In this document: one piece after another, positions 1 through 8,695 of the stretch
Layout of the letters: the number at the start of each line of letters is the position of its first letter
Numbering within the stretch: position 1 is the stretch's first letter
NCBI RefSeq assembly: GCF_004959765.1
Contig: NZ_SJZD01000007.1
Location: 62,001 to 126,000 of the forward strand
DNA from: Flavobacterium sp. H122
GTDB taxonomy: Bacteria; Bacteroidota; Bacteroidia; Flavobacteriales; Flavobacteriaceae
DNA: 64,000 nt
Direction of reading: 5' to 3'
Program-made: the position numbers and the translations under genes
Notes under the pieces: model-generated
Seen by the model: only the letters and a program-made list of their open reading frames with translations
Told to the model about the DNA's origin: nothing
Databases searched by the model: none

Positions 1-88
1 TAACTTTTTTTATAAGATCTGAAAGATTTGTAATTGCATAAAGAAATAAAACAAGCCCTCCCAACAATGTTAAAACAATCTCGCTCAT
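1..88 (-). CDS. Na/Pi cotransporter family protein, N-terminal fragment
   Basis: The reverse strand from an ATG at 88 reads 29 codons to the window edge without a stop. The peptide starts MSEIVLTLLGGLVLFLY and continues with SDLIKK. The opening glycine-rich hydrophobic helix followed by a Ser-Asp-x-Ile-Lys-Lys turn resembles the start of Na/Pi-cotransporter II-related proteins (GLxLFLxGMxxMSDGLKK), which move phosphate with sodium across the inner membrane. Only the first helix is visible, so the family call is an inference and the rest of the gene lies outside the window. Confidence 0.5.
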   Translation of the reverse strand, partial: MSEIVLTLLGGLVLFLYAITNLSDLIKKV

Positions 89-180
89 AATGTTTCATTT
101 AAAATATATACTAATTTACATCTTAAATGTTAAGAAATTGTTTCTAAAATATTAATTATCAATATTTTAAAAACAATAGA

Positions 181-1143
181 CTATAGAAAACACGAAAATT
201 TCTTATTGACTTTATCCACAAGCCACCACAAACCAAGCGCCAGCAGACAAATTATTGGATATTTGACCAACCAATCGTAAAATCCCTTTTCCGGCAAAAA
301 TTCATTTACTATACGGATGGCATAAGGATGACATAAATAAACACCCAAAGAAAGTGTTGGATGTATAGTTGCAGCTGTAACCGGTTTTGATTTCTTTACC
401 CAGTAAAAAACAAGCATACTCAGTAATGGAAGTACAATCAGAAAATCCATAGCTTTAACACCATGCATATAATAAAAACCAACTTCAGTCATAAGCAACA
501 GCCAAAGCGGCACTAACAGACTTTTTATTTTCTCAATTTTTGATTTCCATGATTCATACATAGTACCTATCAGCATCATTGGAAAAGCAAAAAATAAAAA
601 GTTCCTGGTTGTCCCAATGACTTCATATAAGAACTGAAGATCCAAATTACGATGGATCAAATCGGCTTGAATTAAAATCTGATATACATAACCAATCACC
701 AATAAAGCGATACTTAGAAATGCTTTTGAGGCCAAAGAAAAATCCCTGATAAAATATAAAATTCCAACTGCCAATACAGTCGCTAGCAAATACCATAAAT
801 GCCAATAACCATAAATAAGTTTTAAAATCATACTGGTATGCGAAAACCAACCTAAATAGTAAAAGCGGTACAAATCCGGCAGATAAATCAGCTGCCAAAC
901 GATATACAACAACAAAATACGTTTGGCATATTTCCACAAATACGCTTTATCATTTAATTTATTCCGTAAAAAATAACCTGAAATCAAAAAGAATGTCGGT
1001 ACTGCTATACGGGTAATCCCGCTGGCAATTTCATACGAAATCAGCCCTTCAATTCCTCCAATTTTAGAAACAGGAAAAACATGCAGTGCAATGACTAAAA
1101 ATGCCATTACTACTTTAAGTATGTCAAGGTTGTTGTTACGCAT
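181..1143 (-). CDS. Acyltransferase family 3 membrane protein
   Basis: A 320-residue protein with about ten hydrophobic helices along its whole length. It matches the acyltransferase 3 (OafA/NodX-like) family: N-terminal NNNLDILKVVMAFLVIALHVFP carries the family histidine at the end of helix 1, and ITRIAVPTFFLISGYF is the conserved second segment. Such enzymes O-acylate surface polysaccharides or other envelope glycans using cytoplasmic acyl donors. The length is that of a bare membrane acyltransferase without an SGNH domain. It is a single gene; the downstream neighbour is the cut Na/Pi-like gene and the upstream one an unrelated membrane protein. The acylated substrate cannot be inferred. 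Confidence 0.85.
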   Translation of the reverse strand: MRNNNLDILKVVMAFLVIALHVFPVSKIGGIEGLISYEIASGITRIAVPTFFLISGYFLRNKLNDKAYLWKYAKRILLLYIVWQLIYLPDLYRFYYLGWFSHTSMILKLIYGYWHLWYLLATVLAVGILYFIRDFSLASKAFLSIALLVIGYVYQILIQADLIHRNLDLQFLYEVIGTTRNFLFFAFPMMLIGTMYESWKSKIEKIKSLLVPLWLLLMTEVGFYYMHGVKAMDFLIVLPLLSMLVFYWVKKSKPVTAATIHPTLSLGVYLCHPYAIRIVNEFLPEKGFYDWLVKYPIICLLALGLWWLVDKVNKKFSCFL

Positions 1144-1172
1144 AAAAGAGATAGAATGTTTTTAAATCTTAA

Positions 1173-2003
1173 TTAAGAAATGTTCTTATTTTGAAATCTA
1201 ATTCTGTAAACCCTAATACAATCTTCTAACTTCTCCATAGAAATATTTGTTTTATCCAGAAGGATTTCGTGACTTCCTTTTCCTTTAGCAAAGAAAGTAA
1301 AATATTCCTCAGAATGCTTACCCAATCCTCTTTGTTCTACATAGCAATAAGGTACTAAATCCCAGGTGAGACAACCAAATTCAGGTGTTGTTATCCCGTT
1401 ATCATTCATTTTAAACAAAGCGGTCATAAGGAACAATTTTCTAGCATTTTTATACATAAAATATGCTCCAACTATAATTATTACCCAACCAAAAGCAATT
1501 TTACCTTCATATTTCAAGGCAAAACCTAATAAAACAACGACTCCAAAAACTATAAAATTTGCTAATGCTTTCCATTTTGAATAAGAAACTCTGATTTCTG
1601 AAGGAATTGAAGGGTCATCATGATAAATATCTTCTATCTGAAATTTCTTTTCCAGTTGTTCCAATCTTTGACGTTGATGATCATTTATTATTTCTGTTTT
1701 ATTGAGCCAACTATTGTCTGAATGAATCAAATTGTATCGAATAGCTTTTCGTTTTAATTCATGTACATTTCTTACATTTTCATATGCCCAGATTTTCCAC
1801 TTAACAACATTATAACTCCAAAAAAGACATCCTAAAATAATTCCGAAAACAATAGAAATTAAAATTATCCATGGGGAAAATTCATAAAAAAAAGCTAGAA
1901 AACCCACTAAAATAGGAAGCTCAAAGATTATTAAACAGGGAACCAACATTAAATATATTTTCCCTTTAGTAATAGCTTCTTTAACAGATACTGTATTATT
2001 CAT
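1173..2003 (-). CDS. Hypothetical membrane protein, four predicted helices
   Basis: A 276-residue protein I do not recognise. Two hydrophobic hairpins are visible: residues about 15-65 (LMLVPCLIIFELPILVGF, then WIILISIVFGIILGCLFW) and about 145-190 (WKALANFIVFGVVVLLGFAL, then IAFGWVIIIVGAYFMY). They are separated by a charged 80-residue segment and followed by a roughly 80-residue soluble tail containing GITTPEFGCLTWDLVPYCY. The tail looks like a PH-like membrane-associated domain (YcxB or EbsA style: disfavoured loop, then a tryptophan before the second strand set), but this is only an impression. It ends two bases before the pseudouridine synthase gene's ATG-proximal side and may be co-transcribed with it. 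Confidence 0.6.
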   Translation of the reverse strand: MNNTVSVKEAITKGKIYLMLVPCLIIFELPILVGFLAFFYEFSPWIILISIVFGIILGCLFWSYNVVKWKIWAYENVRNVHELKRKAIRYNLIHSDNSWLNKTEIINDHQRQRLEQLEKKFQIEDIYHDDPSIPSEIRVSYSKWKALANFIVFGVVVLLGFALKYEGKIAFGWVIIIVGAYFMYKNARKLFLMTALFKMNDNGITTPEFGCLTWDLVPYCYVEQRGLGKHSEEYFTFFAKGKGSHEILLDKTNISMEKLEDCIRVYRIRFQNKNIS

Positions 2004-2005
2004 TT

Positions 2006-2581
2006 TTATAATTCATCAAAAAAATCGGAAACTTCAATCACCTCTCCTGTCTTCAAACCATCCAACCTGACATCACCAACTCTAATTCTGACCAGCCGCA
2101 ACGTAGGAAATCCAACTGCTGCTGTCATTTTTCTTACTTGACGAAATTTGCCTTCAGTCAAGGTAATGGAAACCCAACTTGTAGGTCCGTGACGTTCATC
2201 ACGTATGCGTCTTCCTTCGCCAATGTAATTAGGTAAAACTTCTATTTTATGAGCCTGACAATTTTTGGTAGTGTAGCGAATACCTTTGAAACCAATTTCA
2301 ACACCGTTTTTTAACTTTTCAATAGCTTCATCAGTGATAAGCCCATCTACTTGAGCAAAATATTCCTTTTCAATGGTCTTGCTCCGCACAATTTCACTCA
2401 TCATCCCATCAGTGGTTAAAAGCAAAATGCCTTCAGAATCTTCATCCAATCGACCTATTGCCATTGTTCCTTCTGGGAAATCATACAATTCGCCTAATTT
2501 CTTCTTAGGGCGTTTCTTTTCATAAATAAACTGACTTAAGTAACCGTGTGGTTTGTGGAGGATAAAATGGCGGTGTTTCAT
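2006..2581 (-). CDS. rRNA large-subunit pseudouridine synthase, RsuA/RluE-type
   Basis: A 191-residue pseudouridine synthase of the RsuA/RluB/E/F family, which isomerises a uridine in ribosomal RNA. The catalytic motif GRLDEDSEGILLLTTDG carries the invariant Asp; KEYFAQVDG and the C-terminal TEGKFRQVRKM followed by LVRIRVG are the other family signatures. There is no N-terminal S4 domain, as in RluE, and the length fits RluE (about 200). The start chosen is the ATG giving MKHRHFILHKP; the upstream in-frame start is a TTG four codons earlier and is less likely. RluE (23S U2457) is the best guess but the exact target base is inferred. Confidence 0.88.
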   Translation of the reverse strand: MKHRHFILHKPHGYLSQFIYEKKRPKKKLGELYDFPEGTMAIGRLDEDSEGILLLTTDGMMSEIVRSKTIEKEYFAQVDGLITDEAIEKLKNGVEIGFKGIRYTTKNCQAHKIEVLPNYIGEGRRIRDERHGPTSWVSITLTEGKFRQVRKMTAAVGFPTLRLVRIRVGDVRLDGLKTGEVIEVSDFFDEL

Positions 2582-2649
2582 AATATTCAGCAAAAATACA
2601 GTTATTCTAAAACAAACATCATTAATTTTATAATTCTAAAACCTATTTG

Positions 2650-2855
2650 ATGGAAAAATATTTTGAGTAATCAAACGGTGAACTCGAACAACATTTAAAA
2701 AATCTAATGCAACTTCATTTCATGATTTCATTACTAAAAATATTACTTTAAAGACAAATTTCATAGAATTGTTGGCGACTCATTTCACAACTGATATTTT
2801 AAATCAGAAACAGCTAAAAAAATTCATAGTTCCTGAATTGGATCCTTTTGATTAG
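2650..2855 (+). pseudogene. Decayed gene fragment with an internal stop and frameshift
   Basis: The spacer between the pseudouridine synthase and the glycosyltransferase still looks like coding DNA on the + strand. ATG at 2650 reads MEKYFE then a TAA stop; the same frame resumes as SNGELEQHLKNLM, and after about 2700 the coding-like sequence jumps to another frame reading NATSFHDFITKNITLK, then TNFIELLATHFTTDILNQ, then KQLKKFIVPELDPFD and a TAG at 2853-2855. The strong hydrophilic/hydrophobic periodicity and the proper C-terminal end argue for the tail of a former protein rather than chance. I do not recognise the family. Start of the relic is uncertain. Confidence 0.45.
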
Positions 2856-2856
2856 C

Positions 2857-4389
2857 TCATTCTTTGCTTTCAGTAATCCATTTTTTCAGCACTGCTTTAA
2901 TATCTGTTTTTGGCTTTTTCAAGATAAAAATTGTTGTTCCATACTCGCGTGCCAAATTGTTTTGAACCGAATCGAAGTCTTCCACTGTAGAAAATATTTT
3001 TCCGTAAAATGTTTTTGCTTCCAATTTATTTTCAGCTTCCTTAACCAAAATAACCGTTTCTATTTTTTTATCCAAAGGAAACCAATTGACATAATCGGCA
3101 TTGAAAGAAACGGCACTAACCGATTTATTCTTTTTGTAAAAATTGATTGCCCCTGCCTGACCATAATTATCACATAAAACCATTACATTATCAGTATCCC
3201 CGATAATTCCCAAAGCTTTATCCGTTTTTTGAGCCAACTCCTCCCAACCCAGCATATCTGCAAAATCCTGCGGTAAATCATGATCGTTACCGTCTTCCCA
3301 TCGCAACATACCTAATTCTTTATACTTTTCAGAATGCTCTTTTATGTATTTAGGGCTTTTGTTGGGAAAAGCCAATTGATACATAGGCATAAACAGTAAT
3401 AACGGAATCAAAATACATACTGGTCTAAGGTATAACAACCACTTTTTTTCTAATAATTTTTCAGTATAAACGGCACCAAAAGCCAATAAGACAGGATAAA
3501 GTCCTATTGTGTAATAGGCTTTCCCATTTAAAATCACGAAAAAGAACATTGTCATAATAAATGACCAAAAAAACACCCTGTAATTTCTAAAAGGTTTATA
3601 GATCCAAAACCCAATAAAACTGATTAACAGCACAAAAAAAGAACCAAGAAAGAACAAAATCTGTTCTTTAAAAAAATCGGCTTTATCTATTTTCTGCAGT
3701 TGGGTTTCCTGCAATTCCTTCATATGGTGCACAACCGGAAAATTATTTTGATATTGCCAGATCAAATTGGGCAGAACAATTACAAAAGCCAATCCTACTG
3801 CATAATACAAATGCTTATTTACAAGTACTTTTCGCTGTGACGTAAGCAGTAAAGCGGGAATAATTCCCAAAACAAGAAACGCTATGTTGTATTTATTCAG
3901 AAAACCAAAAGCAAAGCTGATTCCTGCCGCATACAACCAATTGTTTTTTTCCGTTTTGATGTACTTGATAATTGCATAATAAACCACTGTCCAAAGCAAA
4001 ATATCAAGACTGTTAGGCTGATACAAAATATTTATCCGGAGTATCACGGAGAACAACACGGAAATTGCTCCTAAAACCAAAGCAAACCAGCCACCATTCA
4101 ATTCTTCAATAGTTTTCCAAACCACAACAAGAGTCAAAGCCCCAAACAAAGCCGGGAAAAATTTAATCCAGAAAACCGAATTCCCAAGCAGGTAAATAAG
4201 GTACGATATCCATGAAGTCAAAGGCGGAACAGAAATAAAGCCCCAGTCCGGATGCTGTCCCTGATCCAGATGTAAAAATTCATCTCTGTGCAAGGTATAA
4301 TCAGAAGACACTAAATGAAATTGAAGCGCTATTTTCAGAATAATAAAAACAACTAAAACTATATTTCTTTGGATAGAATTTATTCTCAT
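2857..4389 (-). CDS. Glycosyltransferase family 39 / ArnT-like membrane protein
   Basis: A 510-residue polytopic protein with roughly ten to eleven helices up to residue 350 and a soluble C-terminal part of about 150 residues. It has the architecture of GT-C enzymes (PMT_2, GT39/ArnT): the first periplasmic loop contains HRDEFLHLDQGQHPDWG with the acidic DE pair expected to bind metal and lipid-phosphate donor, followed by the PPLTSW segment. These enzymes move a sugar from a polyprenyl phosphate to a protein or glycolipid at the periplasmic face. It is monocistronic, divergent from rmuC. Donor and acceptor are unknown. Confidence 0.85.
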   Translation of the reverse strand: MRINSIQRNIVLVVFIILKIALQFHLVSSDYTLHRDEFLHLDQGQHPDWGFISVPPLTSWISYLIYLLGNSVFWIKFFPALFGALTLVVVWKTIEELNGGWFALVLGAISVLFSVILRINILYQPNSLDILLWTVVYYAIIKYIKTEKNNWLYAAGISFAFGFLNKYNIAFLVLGIIPALLLTSQRKVLVNKHLYYAVGLAFVIVLPNLIWQYQNNFPVVHHMKELQETQLQKIDKADFFKEQILFFLGSFFVLLISFIGFWIYKPFRNYRVFFWSFIMTMFFFVILNGKAYYTIGLYPVLLAFGAVYTEKLLEKKWLLYLRPVCILIPLLLFMPMYQLAFPNKSPKYIKEHSEKYKELGMLRWEDGNDHDLPQDFADMLGWEELAQKTDKALGIIGDTDNVMVLCDNYGQAGAINFYKKNKSVSAVSFNADYVNWFPLDKKIETVILVKEAENKLEAKTFYGKIFSTVEDFDSVQNNLAREYGTTIFILKKPKTDIKAVLKKWITESKE

Positions 4390-4529
4390 GCAATCTGTTA
4401 TAAATAATGCAATGTAATAAAATTCAAGTTAGCTGGAAAATGAATAATTTTAGACCGTCCAATTGTTGACATCTTTACCTTTTATCAATAATTTTATTTC
4501 CTTATTTTTACAAAAATAAATCACAATCC

Positions 4530-5894
4530 ATGTCAGACACCATCATCATACTAGCCGCATTTATTATTGCTTTAATCATAGGGATTTTCATTGGCAAAGC
4601 ATTATTTTCAGCCAATTCGAAGTCGGAAAAAGCATCATTGGAAGAAAAAAACAACGGATTGATTTCCCAAATCGAGCAATTAAAACAACAGTTTCAAGCG
4701 GAAAGAAACCAATGGGAAGTGCAATTAAAAAACAGCAATACCGAAAAAGAGACCATCCGTATTGAAAAAGATTCTTTGGCCATTCAGCTGACTAAAAAAG
4801 AAGTCGATTTTGACAATCTACTGGAACGTAACAAAGAGCAGAAACAGGAAGTAGAACAGCTTCAGGAAAAATTCACCAAAGAATTTGAAAATCTAGCCAA
4901 CAAAATACTGGAAGAAAAATCGACCAAATTCACAGAACAAAACAAAGAAAACCTCAAAAACATATTATCTCCCCTACAGGATAAAATCCAGCATTTTGAG
5001 AAAAAAGTAGAAGATACCCACAAAGAAAGCATTGATTACCACGCTGCTTTACGCCAGCAAATCTTAGGATTAAAAGAACTTAACGTTCAGATGAGCAAAG
5101 AAACTTTAAATCTGACCAAAGCCTTAAAAGGTGACAGCAAAATGCAGGGGAACTGGGGCGAATTGGTTTTGGAGCGCGTGCTGGAAAAATCAGGATTGGA
5201 AAAAGGCCGTGAGTACGAAGTACAGCAGAGTTTTACCACCGAAGAAGGACAACGTGTTCAGCCTGATGTGGTGATTAATCTTCCTGACGGCAAGAAAATG
5301 ATTGTCGATTCCAAGGTGACTCTTACCGCTTACGAGCGTTATGTAAACGAAGAAGATGACAGTTTAAAAGAACAATACCTAAAAGAACATGTTATCGCTT
5401 TAAAGCGTCACGTTGACCAACTGGGAGAAAAAAACTATCAGGATTTATACAAAATTGAAAGTCCTGATTTTGTTTTACTTTTTGTACCGATAGAACCTGC
5501 GTTTGCCATCGCTTTACAGGAAGACGCAACGCTGTACAACAAAGCATTCGAAAAAAATATTGTAATTGTAACACCTTCCACTTTATTGGCAACACTACGT
5601 ACCATTGACAGTATGTGGACCAATCAGAAACAACAGGAAAACGCTTATGAAATTGCCCGTCAGGCCGGAGCTTTATACGACAAATTCGAAGGTTTTGTGG
5701 CCGATTTGATTAAGATAGGCAAACGTATGGATGAAGCAAAAGCGGAATATGGAAGTGCCATGAACAAGCTGGTGGAAGGAAAAGGGAATCTGGTTACCAG
5801 TGTTGAAAAACTCAAAAAAATGGGAGCTAAAGCTAAAAAGTCACTCCCGGAATCTATAATAAACAGAGCTGAAACTAACGAACTAACAAACTAA
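4530..5894 (+). CDS. rmuC: DNA recombination protein RmuC
   Basis: A 454-residue RmuC. An N-terminal membrane helix (residues about 4-25, ending FIGKALF) is followed by a long coiled coil (about 30-190) and the RmuC core, which belongs to the PD-(D/E)XK nuclease-like fold. Visible signatures are MQGNWGELVLERVLEKSGL, then QPDVVINLPDGKKMIVDSK with the conserved Asp-Ser-Lys, and FVPIEPAFAIAL. RmuC limits inversion and recombination at short inverted repeats. Its last codons (ETNELTN) and the two bases before the next ATG are built from three copies of an 8-bp repeat, so the C-terminus may be a recent addition. It probably heads an operon with the next two genes. Confidence 0.95.
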   Translation: MSDTIIILAAFIIALIIGIFIGKALFSANSKSEKASLEEKNNGLISQIEQLKQQFQAERNQWEVQLKNSNTEKETIRIEKDSLAIQLTKKEVDFDNLLERNKEQKQEVEQLQEKFTKEFENLANKILEEKSTKFTEQNKENLKNILSPLQDKIQHFEKKVEDTHKESIDYHAALRQQILGLKELNVQMSKETLNLTKALKGDSKMQGNWGELVLERVLEKSGLEKGREYEVQQSFTTEEGQRVQPDVVINLPDGKKMIVDSKVTLTAYERYVNEEDDSLKEQYLKEHVIALKRHVDQLGEKNYQDLYKIESPDFVLLFVPIEPAFAIALQEDATLYNKAFEKNIVIVTPSTLLATLRTIDSMWTNQKQQENAYEIARQAGALYDKFEGFVADLIKIGKRMDEAKAEYGSAMNKLVEGKGNLVTSVEKLKKMGAKAKKSLPESIINRAETNELTN

Positions 5895-5896
5895 CT

Positions 5897-6274
5897 ATGC
5901 TACGAAAATTCTTTTTTATCGCTATTGCCACAATTATTGTGGGCTTTACCGCTTATTTCACTTTTTTATATTACGCAACCTTTAGTGAAGGATTCCGTTC
6001 GGGTGAACTTATAAAAATCAGCCGTAAAGGAATGATTTTCAAAACCTGGGAAGGTGAATTAAGCCAGGGAGTAGCCGGTGCGCAGATCTTTAAATTTTCA
6101 ATTTTAGACCAAGATGAAAAGGTTATCCAGCAAATGAAAGAGCTACAGGGTGAATATGTAAAAGTTACTTACGAAGAGAGATACAAGACATTTCCCTGGT
6201 GGGGTGATACGGTTTATTTTGTAACCGAAGTGGTAAAAGAGGATTCTCCTTTTAAAGTTAAAGTGAATCAGTAA
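5897..6274 (+). CDS. Small membrane-anchored protein of unknown function
   Basis: A 125-residue protein with one N-terminal membrane helix (FFFIAIATIIVGFTAYFTFLYY) and a small beta-rich periplasmic domain containing GELIKISRKGMIFKTWEGEL and YVKVTYEERYKTFPWWGDT. It starts two bases after the rmuC stop and its own stop overlaps the next ATG (TAATG), so it is translationally coupled to both. Homologues in flavobacteria often carry the name 6-phosphogluconate dehydrogenase in databases, which is not supported by anything in this sequence: no dinucleotide-binding fold is present. Confidence 0.75.
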   Translation: MLRKFFFIAIATIIVGFTAYFTFLYYATFSEGFRSGELIKISRKGMIFKTWEGELSQGVAGAQIFKFSILDQDEKVIQQMKELQGEYVKVTYEERYKTFPWWGDTVYFVTEVVKEDSPFKVKVNQ

Positions 6275-6822
6275 TGAGTCATCAGTTTAAAACCGTAAAA
6301 TCATCAAAAGTGGTAATATCTGAACTGATGTTGCCTTCACACACCAATTTCAGCGGTAAAATTCATGGTGGTTACATCTTGTCTTTACTGGATCAGATTG
6401 CTTTTGCCTGTGCTTCAAAGTTTTCAGGACATTACTGTGTAACAGCATCGGTTGATACCGTTGATTTTCTGGCCCCCATTGAAGTAGGCGAACTGGTTAC
6501 CATGCGGGCTTCTGTGAATTACACAGGTAACACTTCTATGATTATTGGAATTCGGGTTGAAGCAGAAAACATCCAAACCGGAAAAATAAAACACTGCAAC
6601 TCCTCTTATTTTACTATGGTGGCTAAAGACGAAATCGGAAACAATGTTCCTGTCCCAGGATTAATCTTATCTACCGACGATGATATCAGACGTTTTTACA
6701 ACTGTATAAAAATGATTTCCAATAAGAAGGAAAAACAGAATCATGAAATGACTTTCGATTATAAATCCGAAGATGCATTGTCACATTTGACTAATTTCAA
6801 CGTTCAATTAGAAATACTTTAA
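6274..6822 (+). CDS. Acyl-CoA thioesterase, hotdog fold
   Basis: A 182-residue hotdog thioesterase of the YciA/BACH type that hydrolyses acyl-CoA to free acid and CoA in the cytoplasm. The sequence shows MLPSHTNFSGKIHGGYILSL, with the HGG turn of the long hotdog helix, followed by LDQIAFACASKFSG and TASVDTVDFLAPIEVGELV, which is the second half of the hotdog sheet. A C-terminal extension of about 50 residues beyond the domain is predicted to be helical. It overlaps the preceding gene by one base and lies 10 bp before the heavy-metal protein, so all may share a transcript. Confidence 0.88.
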   Translation: MSHQFKTVKSSKVVISELMLPSHTNFSGKIHGGYILSLLDQIAFACASKFSGHYCVTASVDTVDFLAPIEVGELVTMRASVNYTGNTSMIIGIRVEAENIQTGKIKHCNSSYFTMVAKDEIGNNVPVPGLILSTDDDIRRFYNCIKMISNKKEKQNHEMTFDYKSEDALSHLTNFNVQLEIL

Positions 6823-6832
6823 AAAAACCATA

Positions 6833-7180
6833 ATGAAAAAAATCATATTTATCCTTTTTGCATTCCTGACTTTCTCAACAGTTTCTGCACAGCAAAATAA
6901 AAATCAGAAAGCAGTTATCAAAACCGCTATTTATTGCGACCATTGCAGGGAATGTGAAACCTGCGGAAAAAATTTTCAAGCCAACATGCTTAAAATTAAA
7001 GGTGTGAAAATGTATGAACTGGACGAAAAAAACATGACAATCACCGTCTATTTCAATCCGCAGAAAACTTCTTTGGAAAACATCAAAAACAGTATTTCAA
7101 AACTTGGTTATGATGCTGACGAAATAAAAGCTGACGTAGCTGCTTATGAACAATTGGACGGATGCTGCAAAAAAGCATGA
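6833..7180 (+). CDS. Secreted heavy-metal-associated (HMA) domain protein
   Basis: A 115-residue protein with a cleavable signal peptide (MKKIIFILFAFLTFSTVSAQ) and an HMA-like fold. The metal loop is unusually cysteine-rich, IYCDHCRECETCGKNF, with Cys35, 38, 41 and 44; strands KIKGVKMYELDEKNMTITVYF and the SISKLGYDADE end fit the ferredoxin-like HMA fold. A second cysteine pair (GCCKKA) lies at the C-terminus. A periplasmic metal-scavenging role like that of MerP or CopZ is inferred. The next gene, five bases downstream, is a CDF-like membrane transporter with cysteines at its metal site, so the pair probably handles one soft metal together. Confidence 0.85.
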   Translation: MKKIIFILFAFLTFSTVSAQQNKNQKAVIKTAIYCDHCRECETCGKNFQANMLKIKGVKMYELDEKNMTITVYFNPQKTSLENIKNSISKLGYDADEIKADVAAYEQLDGCCKKA

Positions 7181-7184
7181 TACC

Positions 7185-7832
7185 ATGAAAACACTAACGG
7201 AAGGTCAAATTCAAAAACTATACAGTATTGCGTTTGGACTTTCGTTAATTACGGTATTCTACAATATTGCCGAAGGTATAATTTCCACTTATTTTGGGTT
7301 TGAGGATGAAAGCCTGGTTTTATTCGGTTTTGGAATCGACAGCTTTATCGAAGTTATTTCGGGTCTGGGAATCACACATATGATTCTCCGCATCCGAAAA
7401 AATCCTGAAAGTAAAAAAGATAATTTCGAAAATCAGGCTTTACGCATCACCGGTTTTTCTTTTTTCTTATTGGCTGGCGGGCTTATAATATCTGTCGTTA
7501 TCAATATTTATACGCACCAACAGCCTGAAACAACTTTTTGGGGAATTATTATTTCAATACTTTCGATTCTTGTCATGTGGACACTGATAACAGCAAAAAC
7601 AAACGTAGGAAAAAAATTGAACTCACATGCCATTATTGCAGATGCACAATGCACAAAAGTATGCCTGTACATGTCCATTGTATTATTAACCAGCAGCGGT
7701 ATATACTACATAACACATTTCCCATATATTGACAGTATAGGAACTATAGGAATTGCTTATTTTGCTCTTAAGGAAGGTCTGGAATGTTTTGAAAAAGCAA
7801 AAAGCAACAATCACCGTTGTGATTGCCAATAA
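7185..7832 (+). CDS. CDF-like cation transporter with CxxxC metal site
   Basis: A 215-residue membrane protein with about six helices, related to cation diffusion facilitators but lacking their cytoplasmic C-terminal domain. The start chosen is the ATG at 7185, just after the HMA gene stop; an in-frame upstream start lies inside that gene. Helix 2 has GIDSFIEV (Asp52, Glu56), matching the D-x3-D site of CDFs. Helix 5 has ADAQCTKVC, where the usual HxxxD ligands are Cys156 and Cys160. The C-terminus ends HRCDCQ. Together with the cysteine-rich HMA neighbour this suggests efflux of a thiophilic ion (Cu, Cd, Hg or similar); the substrate is inference. Confidence 0.82.
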   Translation: MKTLTEGQIQKLYSIAFGLSLITVFYNIAEGIISTYFGFEDESLVLFGFGIDSFIEVISGLGITHMILRIRKNPESKKDNFENQALRITGFSFFLLAGGLIISVVINIYTHQQPETTFWGIIISILSILVMWTLITAKTNVGKKLNSHAIIADAQCTKVCLYMSIVLLTSSGIYYITHFPYIDSIGTIGIAYFALKEGLECFEKAKSNNHRCDCQ

Positions 7833-7848
7833 TATCAAACAGGAAAAA

Positions 7849-8688
7849 TTAAAACACCCTTACCAGATTAAAACCAAAAAAGACATCCCCTTTACCCCAA
7901 TCGCCCGTTGCATTAGCCAAAAATCCGGCCTCATGCATGGCCTGGGCGTTTGTAAAATGCATTTGGAATACATGTCCGCCGGTTTCTATATCAACACCCA
8001 CAGACAAGGGATTCCTGTAAACAGACGTTGAAGAACGATTCAAATGAGCTGCATAATCCAAATTAACAGAAACTCTTTTAGAAACTTTATACCTTCCTCC
8101 CATTCCAATTGCAAACTGACTGTTATCCTGATTATTATCAATTACAAAATTTTCATGAAAGTATGTTGGAACCAGCTCCAGCGAGAATTTGTCATTGAAT
8201 TTCCGGGAAATCAAAATCTGATTCACATATATCATTCTGTCTTTGAACTCCATTTTGGGATAATTAGATTTCTTCATCTGATTGTTAAACCCTAAACTGT
8301 TAAATCCAACAAATGTAAAAGGGAAACCATTCTCCTTTTGAGAAACAATCAAATACTTGGCTGAAAAATCATAAGCCTGTTCACTTCGTCCTGCAGCCAA
8401 TGAAATTTTATCTGTAATTCCGTAAATAAATTTAATTTGGGTAACTGCATTATCCAAACCGAAAAAACCTTCAAAACCCTCTTTTACAGATCCAAACCGA
8501 TGAGCTACCACAAAGTACAATTCTTTTTTTCCAAGAAGTTTGGTAGATTCTAAATTTACGATTTTCATTGCTTTAAAAGCAGCCACGACTTTTGCATCTG
8601 CATCTGTAGAATCTATCTGAGACAACAAATCATCCTGTGCAGAAATAGACTGACAAAAGAAACTGCAGATAATCAGCAAATACTTCAT
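7849..8688 (-). CDS. DUF5777 family outer-membrane beta-barrel protein
   Basis: A 279-residue protein with signal peptide (MKYLLIICSFFCQSISAQ) and a series of amphipathic strands ending in an aromatic residue (VFFGFNLVRVF), typical of an outer-membrane barrel. Features such as VVAHRFGSVKEGFEGFFGLDNA and KISLAAGRSEQAYDFSAKYL fit the DUF5777 family of Bacteroidota. ATG at 8688 is preferred to the TTG two codons upstream. It is the last gene of a leftward operon after the ankyrin and DOMON genes and opposite a cytochrome lipoprotein and YceI gene. Function unknown; a pore or docking barrel for the neighbouring redox proteins is a hypothesis. Confidence 0.8.
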   Translation of the reverse strand: MKYLLIICSFFCQSISAQDDLLSQIDSTDADAKVVAAFKAMKIVNLESTKLLGKKELYFVVAHRFGSVKEGFEGFFGLDNAVTQIKFIYGITDKISLAAGRSEQAYDFSAKYLIVSQKENGFPFTFVGFNSLGFNNQMKKSNYPKMEFKDRMIYVNQILISRKFNDKFSLELVPTYFHENFVIDNNQDNSQFAIGMGGRYKVSKRVSVNLDYAAHLNRSSTSVYRNPLSVGVDIETGGHVFQMHFTNAQAMHEAGFLANATGDWGKGDVFFGFNLVRVF

Positions 8689-8695
8689 ACGCAAT

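Noticed and set aside
5897..6274. 6-phosphogluconate dehydrogenase as product name
   Set aside because: Database name of homologues only; the 125-residue protein has a single membrane helix and no Rossmann fold.
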